A stretch of 64,000 bases of DNA from Ramlibacter sp. (GCA_019449555.1 JAGRPN010000280.1:1-64000), one strand, 5' to 3'; shown: positions 1 through 9,143, counted from the first letter of the stretch. The notes: generated by a model not told the origin, from the letters alone. Numbers and translations: made by a program.

Positions 1-701
1 CCGAAGATCCCGCCCAGGATGATGATGGGCAGCGCAAAAGCCCACAATGCTTCGCGCGCGGTCTTCAGCACCCGCTGCATCGAGAATTTCTCCTCGCGCG
101 GCAGGTTGTAGCGGTTGGCCAGGAAACTCGCCATCCCCATCAGCCCGACGGCGCCGATCAGTCCAGGCACGATTCCGGCCACGAACAACTGCACCACCGA
201 AGTCTCCGCCATCACCGCATACAGGATCATGGGGATCGACGGCGGGATGATCACGGCGAGCGTGGCGGCCGATGACATCGACGCTGCCGCGAACGGGCTC
301 GGGTAGCCCTTGGCCTGCATGCCGGGGATGAGGATCGACCCCAGGGCGGCCACGTCGGCCACCGCCGAGCCCGAGATTTCGGCAAAGAACAGCGACGCGC
401 CGATGGACACATGGGCCAGGCCGCCGCGCACCCAGCCGAACAGCGAGGATGCGAACGCGATCAGCCGGCGCGAGATGCCCGACGCATTCATGATCGCGCC
501 GGCCAGGATGAACAGCGGAATCGCGAGCAGCGGAAAGTTCGTGGCGCCGTTGTAGATGACCAGCGCCATGTTGGGCAGCGTCTCCAGCCCGTGGCTCACC
601 ACCATGGCGACGATGGCGACGATGCCCAGCGACACGGCGATCGGCACGTTGACGAGCACCAGCGCCAGCACTGCGGCGAAGAGGATCAGCATGATGGCCA
701 T
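1..701 (-). CDS. dctM: TRAP transporter large permease DctM, C-terminus beyond window
   Basis: About 233 N-terminal residues are present; the rest lies beyond the left edge. The visible part is almost entirely hydrophobic helices (start MAIMLILFAAVL, then LLAIPLFILAGAIMNASG and SAAATLAVIIPPSIPM-like segments), typical of the DctM/UctN family that forms the ion-coupled channel of tripartite ATP-independent transporters. The start at 701 is 10 nt after the dctQ stop and has GAGGAAG as ribosome site. It is the last gene of dctP-dctQ-dctM. In the family it works with the periplasmic receptor DctP and the small permease DctQ to import carboxylates. The substrate here is unknown. Confidence 0.9.
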   Translation of the reverse strand, partial: MAIMLILFAAVLALVLVNVPIAVSLGIVAIVAMVVSHGLETLPNMALVIYNGATNFPLLAIPLFILAGAIMNASGISRRLIAFASSLFGWVRGGLAHVSIGASLFFAEISGSAVADVAALGSILIPGMQAKGYPSPFAAASMSSAATLAVIIPPSIPMILYAVMAETSVVQLFVAGIVPGLIGAVGLMGMASFLANRYNLPREEKFSMQRVLKTAREALWAFALPIIILGGIF

Positions 702-711
702 GGCGTCTTCC

Positions 712-1284
712 TCAATGCGTGCCGTCGGCCATCGGGACGCCGGCAGCAACCGCCGGCGCCACCGGCGCGCCCCGTACCACGTCCACCAGGAACATCACCT
801 CCGCCAACAGGATCAACGCCGAGGAAATCGGGATCACCGACTGCACGAAGTTCATCGACACCCAGGGCAGGCTGACCAGGGAGTCCCCGGCCAGCGCCGG
901 CATGATCGACACCCCGACCCAGGCCAGCAGCGCGAAGAACAGGATCACCAGCACCTGCGCGAAGATGCCCGCCGCGCGCTGGAAACCGGGTGACATCTGG
1001 TCGATGATCTCCGGGCAGCCGATGTGCGCCCGCTTGACCGAAGCCAGTGCGGATCCGTAGAACGTGAGCCAAGCCAGCATCACGGACGCGACCTCGTCGT
1101 ACCAGACGAGCGAACTGCCCACAACCCGGAACACGATGCCGAGCGTCACCTCGATGGAAAGCAGGATCATCAGCGCCATGACAACCCACTCCAGGAGCAG
1201 GCCGTATCGGGCCCGGAAGCGGTGCATGGGATTGCCGGAATCGGGCTTCGCGATGTTGTGCATGGGGTTGCGCGTCCGCTTCAC
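712..1284 (-). CDS. dctQ: TRAP transporter small permease DctQ
   Basis: 190 residues with four hydrophobic helices (about residues 28-50, 62-82, 105-128 and 150-170), the DctQ layout. The motif WYDEVASVMLAWLTFYGSA in helix 2 is typical of the family. The chosen start is a GTG whose GTGA overlaps the dctP stop codon, which suggests translational coupling; ATGs at codons 8 and 20 are alternatives. It is the membrane subunit that joins DctM in a TRAP importer. It is transcribed with dctP and dctM. Confidence 0.9.
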   Translation of the reverse strand: MKRTRNPMHNIAKPDSGNPMHRFRARYGLLLEWVVMALMILLSIEVTLGIVFRVVGSSLVWYDEVASVMLAWLTFYGSALASVKRAHIGCPEIIDQMSPGFQRAAGIFAQVLVILFFALLAWVGVSIMPALAGDSLVSLPWVSMNFVQSVIPISSALILLAEVMFLVDVVRGAPVAPAVAAGVPMADGTH

Positions 1285-2306
1285 TTGCCGAGCGCAACGG
1301 CCTTGTCGATCAGCGGCTTGGCGCCGGCGACTTCCTTGCCGAAGTCTTCGTAGATCTTCTTGCTGGCCGCGATGAACGCGTCCTTGTCGACCTCGTTGAC
1401 CTGCATGCCCGCCTGCTTGAGCTTGCCCAGCAGTTCGCCCTCGTCCCGGGTTGCCGTCGCATACACGAAGGCCTGGGTTTCACGCGCCGTATCCTCCAGC
1501 ACCTTGCGCACGTCGGCTGGCAGCGCCCCGTACTTCTTCGAGCCGACCACCACGTACGCCGGCGTATAGACGTGACCCGACAGCGAAAGATACTTCTGCA
1601 CTTCCTGCAATTTGGCCGAGTAGATCTGGGTGAATGGATTCTCCTCGCCGTCCATGACGCCGGTCTGCAGCGCCGTGAACAGCTCCGAGAACTTCATCGG
1701 ACTCGGGTTCGCGCCGTATTCCTGGAACATCTTCACGCGCCATTTGCCTTCGGGCACGCGCAATTTGATGCCCTTCAAGTCGTCGGGCACCCTGATCGGC
1801 CGCTTGTTGTTGGTGATGTGGCGATAGCCGTTCTCCCAGACCGCGAGCACCTTCAGGCCTTTCTTCTCGGCCTCGGGCGCGAGGCTGGGCCAGAACACTT
1901 CTTTTTCGATCTTGGCCATGTGGGCACGGTCCTTCACCATGTACGGCAGCTCGAACAGGCCGAACAGGTCCACCTCGGACGTCATCACGGTGGACGGCAC
2001 GGCCATGTCCACGGTCCCCAGCTTGAGCTTCTGGATCAGCTCCTTGTCGCCGCCCAGCTGGCTGGAGCCATAGACCACCACCTTCACCTTGCCGGCAAGC
2101 TTGGCGTTGACCCGCTTCGCGTACTCTTCCGAGCTTTTCTGGAAGATGGAGCCGGGCTCGCCGACGTGCCCGAGCTTGAGCTCGATCTGCTGTGCAGCAG
2201 CGCTACCGCTGGCACCGAGCGCGACCGCAACTGCCGTGGCGCAGCCCCCGGCGAACACCCGAAGTGCTGCCGCGATCCGCCCAGTGGAACATTTCGAACG
2301 CTGCAT
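1281..2306 (-). CDS. dctP: TRAP transporter substrate-binding protein DctP
   Basis: 341 residues with a signal peptide of about 38 residues (basic MQRSKCSTGR, hydrophobic stretch, cleavage near GSAAAQQ). The mature protein starts IELKLGHVGEPGS and contains KLRVPEGKWR, where the family's conserved arginine binds the substrate carboxylate, followed by the ALQTGVMDGEENP segment typical of DctP proteins. Of several upstream in-frame starts, the ATG at 2306 is chosen because AAAGGAGA lies 7 nt before it and the signal peptide begins there. It has its own 268-bp upstream region with a copy of the GntR-type palindrome at 2422-2435, so it is probably a separate operon in the same regulon as the genes at 2575-9049. 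Confidence 0.93.
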   Translation of the reverse strand: MQRSKCSTGRIAAALRVFAGGCATAVAVALGASGSAAAQQIELKLGHVGEPGSIFQKSSEEYAKRVNAKLAGKVKVVVYGSSQLGGDKELIQKLKLGTVDMAVPSTVMTSEVDLFGLFELPYMVKDRAHMAKIEKEVFWPSLAPEAEKKGLKVLAVWENGYRHITNNKRPIRVPDDLKGIKLRVPEGKWRVKMFQEYGANPSPMKFSELFTALQTGVMDGEENPFTQIYSAKLQEVQKYLSLSGHVYTPAYVVVGSKKYGALPADVRKVLEDTARETQAFVYATATRDEGELLGKLKQAGMQVNEVDKDAFIAASKKIYEDFGKEVAGAKPLIDKAVALGK

Positions 2307-2421
2307 GATGTCTCCTTTAGTTTGGATGAGTCGATCAATCACGCGATGCTCGACGCGGGGCTGTTGCCGCCCGGCCGCATGAGCGTCGCGCCGCCATTGC
2401 AATGCGCAAAAGTGCAGCGAT

Positions 2422-2435
2422 CTTTGCATGCAAAA
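2422..2435. promoter_or_regulatory. Putative GntR operator upstream of dctP
   Basis: CTTTGCATGCAAAA has a perfect 12-bp palindromic core, TTTGCATGCAAA, and lies 116 bp before dctP. The same word occurs at 9080-9093 and, with one change, at 9144-9157 between the aminotransferase gene and the divergent gntR gene. The rest of the 2307-2574 gap shows no gene. Binding by the regulator at 9166-9861 is inferred. Confidence 0.6.
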
Positions 2436-2574
2436 TGCGGTTGTCAATCGAGTCTCTACCGGGGTGCGGCTTCATTGCCGCGTGCGAAAGAGTGACAGGG
2501 GCGAGTCGCAGCGCCACGCCGGCAAGGCGAAAAGACAGGATTGGCGCTCGCAAGTGCCGACGCCCCCGGACGGG

Positions 2575-3354
2575 CTAGCGTCCGCGCCAGACCGGCTTGC
2601 GTTTCTCGGAGAACGCCCGCACGCCTTCGCGGAAATCCTCGCTGCCATAACTGCGCAAGATGAGGTCCTGCGCGTGGGGCAGGCTCTGCAGCATCAGGCG
2701 CCGCAACCCCTCTTTGCTCACCGCCTGCGTCACGGGCGCCAGCGACGCTAGCTGCTCGCACAGCCGGGTGGCCACCTGGTCGATCGCGGCGGCGTCCGCC
2801 AACTGCGCGAGATAGCCGCAGGCCAGCGCTTCCTGCGCCGTGAGCACTTCAGCGCCGATCAGCATGCGCTGCACGCGCGGCCGCCCGAAAGCGGCCACCA
2901 GCCGCGCCAGGTTGGCCATGGACAGGCAATTGCCGAGCGTGCGCGCAATCGGCACGCCCAATCGCGCCGCCGGCGTGGCGATGCGGATGTCGCAAGCCGT
3001 CGCGATCGCGAGACCGCCCCCGACGGCCCAGCCTTCGATCACGGCCACTGTCGCGATGGGAAGCGCTTCCAGGCGAGCCATGCCCTCGTCGATTCGCTGC
3101 TCATACGCGACGCCGGCCTGCCCGTCCGCGAAGGACTTGAATTGCGCGATATCGGTGCCCGCGACGAACGCTTCGCCGCCCGCACCGCGCAGGCAGGCCA
3201 CGCGAACGCCCGGCTCATTGCCCAGCCGGTCGCAAATCGCGGCGAGTTGCTCATACATCGTCCAGGTCATCGCGTTGCGCGCCGCCGGACGGTCGAACAC
3301 GATGGAGGCGACCGGCCCTTCGATGCTCAGGCGGACTTGACCGGCGTCGCTCAT
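2575..3354 (-). CDS. Enoyl-CoA hydratase/isomerase family protein, atypical active site
   Basis: 259 residues of the crotonase fold. The start MSDAGQVRLSIEG at 3354 gives a normal length for the family, and its ATGA overlaps the stop of the CoA-transferase gene upstream. The oxyanion-hole segments are visible (EAFVAGTDIAQF near residue 66 and EGWAVGGGLAIATACDIRIA near 105). The positions that carry the two catalytic glutamates in hydratases appear replaced: the segment aligned with PE..LG reads PIARTLG, and the second glutamate position falls in RPRVQRML. It may therefore be an isomerase, hydrolase or decarboxylase-like member rather than a true hydratase. The adjacent CaiB gene suggests a CoA-thioester substrate. 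Confidence 0.85.
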   Translation of the reverse strand: MSDAGQVRLSIEGPVASIVFDRPAARNAMTWTMYEQLAAICDRLGNEPGVRVACLRGAGGEAFVAGTDIAQFKSFADGQAGVAYEQRIDEGMARLEALPIATVAVIEGWAVGGGLAIATACDIRIATPAARLGVPIARTLGNCLSMANLARLVAAFGRPRVQRMLIGAEVLTAQEALACGYLAQLADAAAIDQVATRLCEQLASLAPVTQAVSKEGLRRLMLQSLPHAQDLILRSYGSEDFREGVRAFSEKRKPVWRGR

Positions 3355-4574
3355 GGCGCGAACGCTCCGTCGGCTTCGAGCTGCGCTTGCTCCTGCGCAC
3401 CGATGCCCAGTTGGCTCAACACCTCGCGGGTGTGCTCTCCGAGCAGCGGCGGATGCCTGCGGACCTGCTGCGGCGTGCCGGAAAGCTTGACGGCGAAGCC
3501 GATGTTGGGCACCTTGCCTTCCACGGGATGGTCGATCTCCATGCGCATCTTGCGGGCGACGCCGTGCTCGCTTTCGAAGGCTTCCGGATAGGTGAGGATC
3601 GGACCGGCCGGGATGCCGGCTTCGAGCAGCGTCTCGACCCAATAGTCTTTCGGCCGGAGGCGAAAGGTGCGCTCGAGTTCGTCCTCGAGCGCGGCCCGGT
3701 TGTTGAGCCGCAGCGAGATCGTGGAGAAACGCGGGTCGTCCAGCAGTTCGCCCCGGTCCATCAGCGTGCACAGCTTTTCCCACAGCTTCTGGTTGTTGGC
3801 GCCCATCACGAAATAACCGTCCGATGCCGCCATGGCCTGGTAAGGCGCGGTCATCTTGTTGGACGTGCCCAGCGGCTGGGGCGGCTTCCCGGTGCCCCAG
3901 TAGTCGCAGATGTCCCACACCGAGAAAGCCATCGCCGTGTCGAACAGCGCCGCGTCGATGTACTGGCCCTCGCCGCTCGACTTCGCCCCGATGTACGCAG
4001 CGAGCGTCGCATAGATCGCGAACAGCGCGCAGCCGATGTCCGCGACCGGCACGCCGGCCTTCACCGGCGGGCCGCCGGGGTACCCGGTCACGCTCATCAC
4101 GCCCGTCATCGCCTGCGCCATGAGGTCGAATCCGGGGCGGTCGGCCCAGGGTCCCGTCTGGCCGAAGCCCGAGATGCTCGTGTACACCAGGCGCGGATTG
4201 ATTTCCTTCACGTCGTCATAGCCCAGGCCGAGGCGTTTCATCGCGCCGGGCCGGTAGTTCTCGATCAGGATGTCGGCGTTGGCGACCAGACGCAGCAGCA
4301 CCTCGCGGCCGCCCTTCGACTTGAGATTGAGCGCCACGCTGCGCTTGTTGCGGTTCATGTTCAGGAAGCCCATGCTGTCGGCCCCCTTCATCTTGAAACC
4401 CATCGATCCGCGGGTCTGGTCGCCCGTCCCCGGCGGCTCGATCTTGACCACGTCGGCGCCCAGGTCAGCCAGCAGCATGCAGGCATAAGGCCCCGCCATG
4501 ACCTGGCTGATATCCAGCACCTTCACGCCCGTCAGCGGCAAGGGGCGCTTGCCGGCATCTCGCTCTTCAGTCAT
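3351..4574 (-). CDS. CaiB/BaiF family (class III) CoA-transferase
   Basis: 407 residues, the normal length for family III CoA-transferases. Visible family motifs are the N-terminal GVKVLDISQVMAGPYACMLLADLGADVVKIEPP, NRNKRSVALNLK, ILIENYRPGAMKRLGLGYDDV and TSISGFGQTGPWADRPGFD. The catalytic aspartate is expected in the GFDLMAQAMTG segment (about residue 168). Such enzymes move CoA between carboxylic acids, usually from succinyl-CoA or acetyl-CoA. It lies 57 bp downstream of tctA and overlaps the enoyl-CoA hydratase-like gene by 4 nt. An imported acid is therefore probably activated here and passed to that enzyme; the acid is not identified. Confidence 0.92.
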   Translation of the reverse strand: MTEERDAGKRPLPLTGVKVLDISQVMAGPYACMLLADLGADVVKIEPPGTGDQTRGSMGFKMKGADSMGFLNMNRNKRSVALNLKSKGGREVLLRLVANADILIENYRPGAMKRLGLGYDDVKEINPRLVYTSISGFGQTGPWADRPGFDLMAQAMTGVMSVTGYPGGPPVKAGVPVADIGCALFAIYATLAAYIGAKSSGEGQYIDAALFDTAMAFSVWDICDYWGTGKPPQPLGTSNKMTAPYQAMAASDGYFVMGANNQKLWEKLCTLMDRGELLDDPRFSTISLRLNNRAALEDELERTFRLRPKDYWVETLLEAGIPAGPILTYPEAFESEHGVARKMRMEIDHPVEGKVPNIGFAVKLSGTPQQVRRHPPLLGEHTREVLSQLGIGAQEQAQLEADGAFAP

Positions 4575-4631
4575 GCAATCACTTTCCAGCCCGGCATCGC
4601 GTGCCGGGGCAAAACGGTCTTGTCGCGTGGT

Positions 4632-6167
4632 TCAGCGCGGGCCCTGCCCCGCTTCGATCGGGCTGCCCGCACCCAGCATCCGCGCCAGGCGCCGCCAGCC
4701 GAACACGATCAAGGGCCAGAACAGCAGCAGCAAGGCAAGCGTGGTGATGGTGCCCACCAGGCCGTTCGACCAGAAGATACCCAACCCGCCGCCGGGCCCG
4801 ATCATGGACTGGCGGAATGCGGATTCCATCTTGTCCCCGAGCACCACGGCGAGCACGAGCGGCGCGAGCGGGTAGTTCAGCTTCTTCAGCACATACCCGA
4901 TCATGCCGAACACGACCATGAACCAGATGTCGAGCATCGCCCCATGCACGGCGAAGGCGCCGATGGCGCAAACCACGATGATGATCGGCGCAATGATCGA
5001 GAACGGAATGCGCAGGATCGCCGCGAACAGCGGAACGGTCGTGAGCACGATGACCAGCCCGGCCAGGTTGCCGAGATACATGCTGGCGATCAGGCCCCAG
5101 ACGAAATCCTTCTGCTCGACGAACAGCAGCGGCCCGGGCTGCAGCCCCCAGATCATCAGGCCGCCGAGCAGCACGGCCGCGGTGGCCGAGCCCGGGATCC
5201 CCAGCGCGAGCATCGGCAGCAGCGCCGCCGTGCCCGCCGCGTGGGCGGCGGTTTCCGGCGCGATCACCCCTTCGAGCTGGCCGGTGCCGAACTTGTCACC
5301 GTCGGGCGACATGCGTTTGGCGATGCCGTAGCCCATGAAGGACGCGGCCGTGGCGCCACCCGGGGTGATGCCCATCCAGCAGCCGATGGCCGAACTGCGG
5401 ATCAGCGTCAGCCAGTAGCGGGGCAACGTCTTCCAGGTTTCCCACACCACTTTCGCATTGATCTTGGCGTGCTTGCCTTCGAACGCGAGCCCCTCTTCCA
5501 TGGTGACCAGGATTTCGCCGAGGCCGAACAGGCCGATCACGACCACCAGGAAATCGACGCCGCGCAGCAGTTCGGCCGACCCGAACGTCATGCGCAATTC
5601 GCCGCTGACCGTGTCCATGCCGATCGCGGCCAGACCGAATCCGAGCATGATCGAGATGATCGTCTTGGACGGGGTCTTGGTGTCCGCGCCGATGAAGCTG
5701 CAGAAGGTCAGCAGGAACACCGCAAAGAATTCCGGCGGGCCGAACTTCAGCGCGAATTTGGAAACCAGCGGCGCCAGGAACGTGATCAGCAGCACACCGA
5801 CCAAGGCGCCGATGAACGATCCCGTAAACGAGGCCGTGAGCGCCTGCCCCGCCTTTCCCTGCTGCGCCAATGGATAACCGTCGAAGGTCGTGGCCACCGC
5901 GGACGTCTCACCGGGAATGTTGAACAGGATCGACGTGATGGCGCCGGCGAACAGCGATCCCCAGTAGATGCAGGACAGCATGATGATCGCCGAGGTGGGC
6001 GGCATCGTGAACGTCAGCGGCAACAGGATCGCGACGCCGTTGGGGCCGCCCAGACCCGGCAGGACACCGATCAGGATCCCCAGCACGAGGCCGATCGCCA
6101 TCATCAGGCCGTTGTACCAGGTCAGCGCGACCGCGAACCCGTGGAACAGGGCTTCGAGATTTTCCAT
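4632..6167 (-). CDS. tctA: Tripartite tricarboxylate transporter permease TctA
   Basis: 511 residues with about 11-12 membrane helices. The family signature is clear: GVLPGLGGPNGVAILLPLTF near residue 35, CIYWGSLFAGAITSILFNIPGE near 66, and a second half repeating the GITPGGATAASFMGYG pattern near 245. AAGGAG lies 8 nt before the ATG, and the gene follows tctB by 17 nt. TctA is the large transport subunit of the TTT family, using ion gradients and a periplasmic receptor (TctC) to import carboxylates. All three subunits are present in the order tctC-tctB-tctA. Confidence 0.95.
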   Translation of the reverse strand: MENLEALFHGFAVALTWYNGLMMAIGLVLGILIGVLPGLGGPNGVAILLPLTFTMPPTSAIIMLSCIYWGSLFAGAITSILFNIPGETSAVATTFDGYPLAQQGKAGQALTASFTGSFIGALVGVLLITFLAPLVSKFALKFGPPEFFAVFLLTFCSFIGADTKTPSKTIISIMLGFGLAAIGMDTVSGELRMTFGSAELLRGVDFLVVVIGLFGLGEILVTMEEGLAFEGKHAKINAKVVWETWKTLPRYWLTLIRSSAIGCWMGITPGGATAASFMGYGIAKRMSPDGDKFGTGQLEGVIAPETAAHAAGTAALLPMLALGIPGSATAAVLLGGLMIWGLQPGPLLFVEQKDFVWGLIASMYLGNLAGLVIVLTTVPLFAAILRIPFSIIAPIIIVVCAIGAFAVHGAMLDIWFMVVFGMIGYVLKKLNYPLAPLVLAVVLGDKMESAFRQSMIGPGGGLGIFWSNGLVGTITTLALLLLFWPLIVFGWRRLARMLGAGSPIEAGQGPR

Positions 6168-6184
6168 GAGCGCTCCTTCTGCTT

Positions 6185-6700
6185 TCAGTAACCGAACAGG
6201 GCTTCGAGCGGCCCCTTCGGCAGCGGCACCATGAACTGGATCTCGAACAGCCAGAACAGCGCCGCGCTCACACCGACGCTGATCAGCACGACTTTCGCCC
6301 AGTTGCGCTTGTCCATCACGCGCATGAAGCCCGCGATGAAGATCGCCGACGCCACGTAGATGCCGAGGAACTGGGTGGCCAGCACGTACACGATCGTGGG
6401 CACCAGCACCATCAGCACCAGCCTGAAGCGCTCCCAGGAGACGAAGATCTCGTGATTGCGTTTCTTCCCGAACAGCGACCTGAGCATGACCGTGAGCGCG
6501 GCAATACAGATGATGCCGCCCACCCGGAAGGGAAAGTAGCCCGCGGCGGGCCCTTCGGCGACCCAGCCCGCGCCGATCCTGTAGTTGTCCACCATCATGA
6601 CCACGCCGATGGCAAAGATCGCGACCGCTGCGATCGCGTCGACCTGGCTGTGCGTCAGGCCGCCGCTACGCGGGCGGTCCAGCATTTTTTTCGAGTCCAT
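6185..6700 (-). CDS. tctB: Tripartite tricarboxylate transporter small permease TctB
   Basis: 171 residues with four hydrophobic helices (about 18-38, 52-72, 88-120 and 135-155), the TctB layout. The ATG at 6700 (MDSKKMLDRPRSGG) is preferred to a TTG two codons upstream. It sits between tctC and tctA on the same strand with short spacers (28 and 17 nt) and is surely cotranscribed. The subunit is needed by the TTT permease, but its sequence is poorly conserved, so the call rests mainly on topology and position. Confidence 0.9.
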   Translation of the reverse strand: MDSKKMLDRPRSGGLTHSQVDAIAAVAIFAIGVVMMVDNYRIGAGWVAEGPAAGYFPFRVGGIICIAALTVMLRSLFGKKRNHEIFVSWERFRLVLMVLVPTIVYVLATQFLGIYVASAIFIAGFMRVMDKRNWAKVVLISVGVSAALFWLFEIQFMVPLPKGPLEALFGY

Positions 6701-6728
6701 ACCCAACCCCCGCGAGCGACAAGCCCGG

Positions 6729-7751
6729 TTACTTCTTGGCAGCGAATCCCGCCTCGGTCATCAGCTTGGTGTGGAAAGCCTCGTCCTTTTCCAGGAACTT
6801 GGTGAAGTCGGCATCGGTCAGGAACGTTTCCTTCAACGCCTGCTTGGACAAGTACGACTTCCATTCGGGCGTGGCCACCACTTTCTTCAACAGGTCCGCG
6901 TAGAAGGCCGACTGCTCCTTGGTGGTGCCGGGCGGCAGGAAGAACGCGCGCAGCATCTGGTATTCGACGTCGTAGCCCGACTCCTTGCAGGTGGGGATGT
7001 CGGACCACGCCAGGTCGGTCGTGACCTTGTCCTTGAAGGCCATGCGCTGCGAGGACAGCACGCACAGCGCGCGAACCTGGTTGGCGCGCCACTGGGCGAT
7101 GTTCTCGCTCGGGTTGTTGACGTTGGCTTCGATGTGCTTGCCCACCAGCTGGGTGGCGGCCTGGCCGCCGCTGGTGTACGGGATGTACGAGAACTTCACG
7201 CCGGCCGCTTTTTCCAGGGCGACCGTGATGATGTGGTCCTCGCGCTTGGTGCCGGTGCCACCCATCTTGAAAGTGCCGGGCGGGGCCGCCTTGACCGCCG
7301 CGAAGAACTCCTTCGCCGTCTTTTGCGGCGCCTCGGCGTTGTCCCAAAGCACGAATTCATCCAGGGCGATCATGGCCACCGGATTGAGGTCGCGCCAGTT
7401 GAACGGCAGGTTGACCGCGATCGGCAGCGTGTAGATCGCGGAAAACGCCACCATCAACTTGTGCGGGTTGCCCTTGGCGCCCTTCACGTCCATGATGCCT
7501 TCCGCGCCGCTCGCGCCGCCCATATTCAGGATCAGCATGGGTTGCTTCATCAGCTGGTGCTTGACGACGATCCCCTGGATCGTGCGCGCCATCTGGTCGG
7601 ACGCGCCGCCGGCACCGGCGGGCACCACCACTTCCACCGGCTTCGTGGGCTCCCACGCGGCCTGCGCCGAAAACGCCGTGGCGCCCGCGAGCGCGGCCAC
7701 CGAAAGCGACAGGAAAGACCTGCGCAGGAATTGAGGAATCACCTTCGTCAT
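6729..7751 (-). CDS. tctC: Tripartite tricarboxylate transporter receptor TctC (Bug family)
   Basis: 340 residues. A signal peptide (MTKVIPQFLRRSFLSLSV...) ends near TAFSAQAAW, and the mature protein opens with the Bug-family WEPTKPVEVVVPAGAGGASDQMAR phosphate/carboxylate-clamp motif. TYKLMVAFS-like and YIPYTSGGQAATQLVGKHIEA segments, typical of the family, follow. The start at 7751 is chosen because GGAGA lies 6 nt upstream and the signal peptide starts there. It is the periplasmic receptor for the TctAB permease encoded just downstream. Bug receptors are greatly expanded in Burkholderiales and their ligands (carboxylates, amino acids, nicotinate and others) cannot be predicted from sequence. 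Confidence 0.94.
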   Translation of the reverse strand: MTKVIPQFLRRSFLSLSVAALAGATAFSAQAAWEPTKPVEVVVPAGAGGASDQMARTIQGIVVKHQLMKQPMLILNMGGASGAEGIMDVKGAKGNPHKLMVAFSAIYTLPIAVNLPFNWRDLNPVAMIALDEFVLWDNAEAPQKTAKEFFAAVKAAPPGTFKMGGTGTKREDHIITVALEKAAGVKFSYIPYTSGGQAATQLVGKHIEANVNNPSENIAQWRANQVRALCVLSSQRMAFKDKVTTDLAWSDIPTCKESGYDVEYQMLRAFFLPPGTTKEQSAFYADLLKKVVATPEWKSYLSKQALKETFLTDADFTKFLEKDEAFHTKLMTEAGFAAKK

Positions 7752-7819
7752 GCTGTCTCCGTCCAGAGGTTGAGAGATGCCGGGAGTCCCGGCGGGTTCT
7801 TTTGGTTCAAGCGGCACGT

Positions 7820-9049
7820 TCAGCCGGCCGTGCGCAAAGCCGTCGGCGCCTCGTGCGCAGCGAAATATTCCATCGCGGCCTGCACGCCCGATGCCGCCAG
7901 CTTGACGCCGGAAAGCTTCAGGCCCATCTCGCAGCCCCCGAGCGCCGCCACGAGCGTCAAGTCATTGCAGTCGCCCAGATGGCCGATGCGGAACATCCTG
8001 CCCTTCACCTTGCCCAGTCCGGTGCCCAGCGAGCAGTCGAACCGCTCATAGATGACCTTGCGCACGCGATCCGCGTCGACGCCCTCGGGCATCACGACCC
8101 CGGTGAGCACCGGCGAGTACACCGAAGGATCGGCGCACTGGATCTGCAAGCCCCACGCTTTCACCGCCGAGCGCACACCTGCGCCCCAGCGCTCGTGCCG
8201 CGCGAACACCGCCGGCAGGCCGCCGTGCTCCTGTGCGAGAAGCATGTCGCATGCTTCCGCCAGGCCGTACAGCAGGTTGGTATTGGGCGTGTACGGGAAA
8301 TAGCCGGACTTGTTGGTTTCGATCATCTCGTCCCAGGCCCAGAACGACTTCGGCAGCTTCGCGCCGCGGCTCACCTCGATTGCCCTGGGCGAGAGCGCGT
8401 TGAAACTGATGCCTGGCGGCAGCATCAGCCCTTTTTGCGAACCGCTGATCGTGACGTCCACGCCCCATTCGTCGTGCCGGTAATCGGCGCAGGCCAAGCC
8501 CGAGATGGTGTCCACCATCAACAGCGCCGGGTGCTTCGCAGCGTCGATCGCCTTGCGCACCGCCGGGATGTCGCTCGTGACGCCGGTGGACGTTTCGTTG
8601 TGCACCACACAGACGGCCTTGATGGCATGCTGTGTGTCCGCCCTCAGTCGCTCCTCGACCATGCCGGCCTGGACGCCGCGCCGCCAGCCGTCGATGCCCG
8701 GCAAGCCGAGGAACTCCGTTTTGACTCCCAGCCGGGTCGCCATCTTGTTCCACAGGCTGGCGAAATGGCCGGTCTCGTACATGAGCACATGGTCGCCCGG
8801 GCTGAGTGTGTTCGACAGAGCCGCCTCCCACGCACCGGTGCCCGACGCCGGGTAGATCACGACGGGATGGCGTGTCTGGAAGATCTGTTGCAATCCCTTG
8901 AACACGCGCAAGCCCAGCGCGCCGAACTCGGGGCCGCGATGGTCGATGGTCGGCAGGCTCATCGCGCGAAGGATCCTGTCGGGCACCGGCGACGGGCCGG
9001 GGATCTGCAGGAAATGGCGGCCCGTGGGATGGAAATCGAGTGTGAGCAT
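7820..9049 (-). CDS. Class V aminotransferase, serine-glyoxylate/alanine-glyoxylate type
   Basis: 409 residues of the PLP-dependent fold-type I class V family. It begins LQIPGPSPVPDRILRAM and DHRGPEFGAL, which bind substrate and PLP in this family. The PLP lysine is in SGSQKGLMLPPG (about residue 200). The C-terminal GLGKVKGRMFRIGHLGD is the usual end motif with the carboxylate-binding arginine. The start at 9049 has AGGAG 7 nt upstream; a longer in-frame ATG at 9091 would run into the operator. It is the first gene of the minus-strand operon and divergent from gntR. Relatives use serine, alanine or ureidoglycine with glyoxylate; the substrate here is not certain. Confidence 0.88.
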   Translation of the reverse strand: MLTLDFHPTGRHFLQIPGPSPVPDRILRAMSLPTIDHRGPEFGALGLRVFKGLQQIFQTRHPVVIYPASGTGAWEAALSNTLSPGDHVLMYETGHFASLWNKMATRLGVKTEFLGLPGIDGWRRGVQAGMVEERLRADTQHAIKAVCVVHNETSTGVTSDIPAVRKAIDAAKHPALLMVDTISGLACADYRHDEWGVDVTISGSQKGLMLPPGISFNALSPRAIEVSRGAKLPKSFWAWDEMIETNKSGYFPYTPNTNLLYGLAEACDMLLAQEHGGLPAVFARHERWGAGVRSAVKAWGLQIQCADPSVYSPVLTGVVMPEGVDADRVRKVIYERFDCSLGTGLGKVKGRMFRIGHLGDCNDLTLVAALGGCEMGLKLSGVKLAASGVQAAMEYFAAHEAPTALRTAG

Positions 9050-9079
9050 CGCAATCTCCTGGCGAAATATTTCCGCGAT

Positions 9080-9093
9080 TTTTGCATGCAAAA
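9080..9093. promoter_or_regulatory. Putative GntR operator, aminotransferase side
   Basis: TTTTGCATGCAAAA is a perfect 14-bp palindrome, 30 bp before the aminotransferase start codon. Its position downstream of or over the likely promoter fits repression. It is repeated at 9144-9157 and 2422-2435. Confidence 0.65.
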
Positions 9094-9143
9094 TTCAAAA
9101 GTCAACAGAAACATCCCCAATCGCTAGGCTTTACAGTTGCTGT

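Noticed and set aside
3387-6191. A 934-codon open frame on the plus strand opposite the CoA-transferase and tctA genes
   Set aside because: It is the antisense frame of two well recognised genes in high-GC DNA. Its translation is His/Arg/Asp-rich with no domain and no ribosome site.
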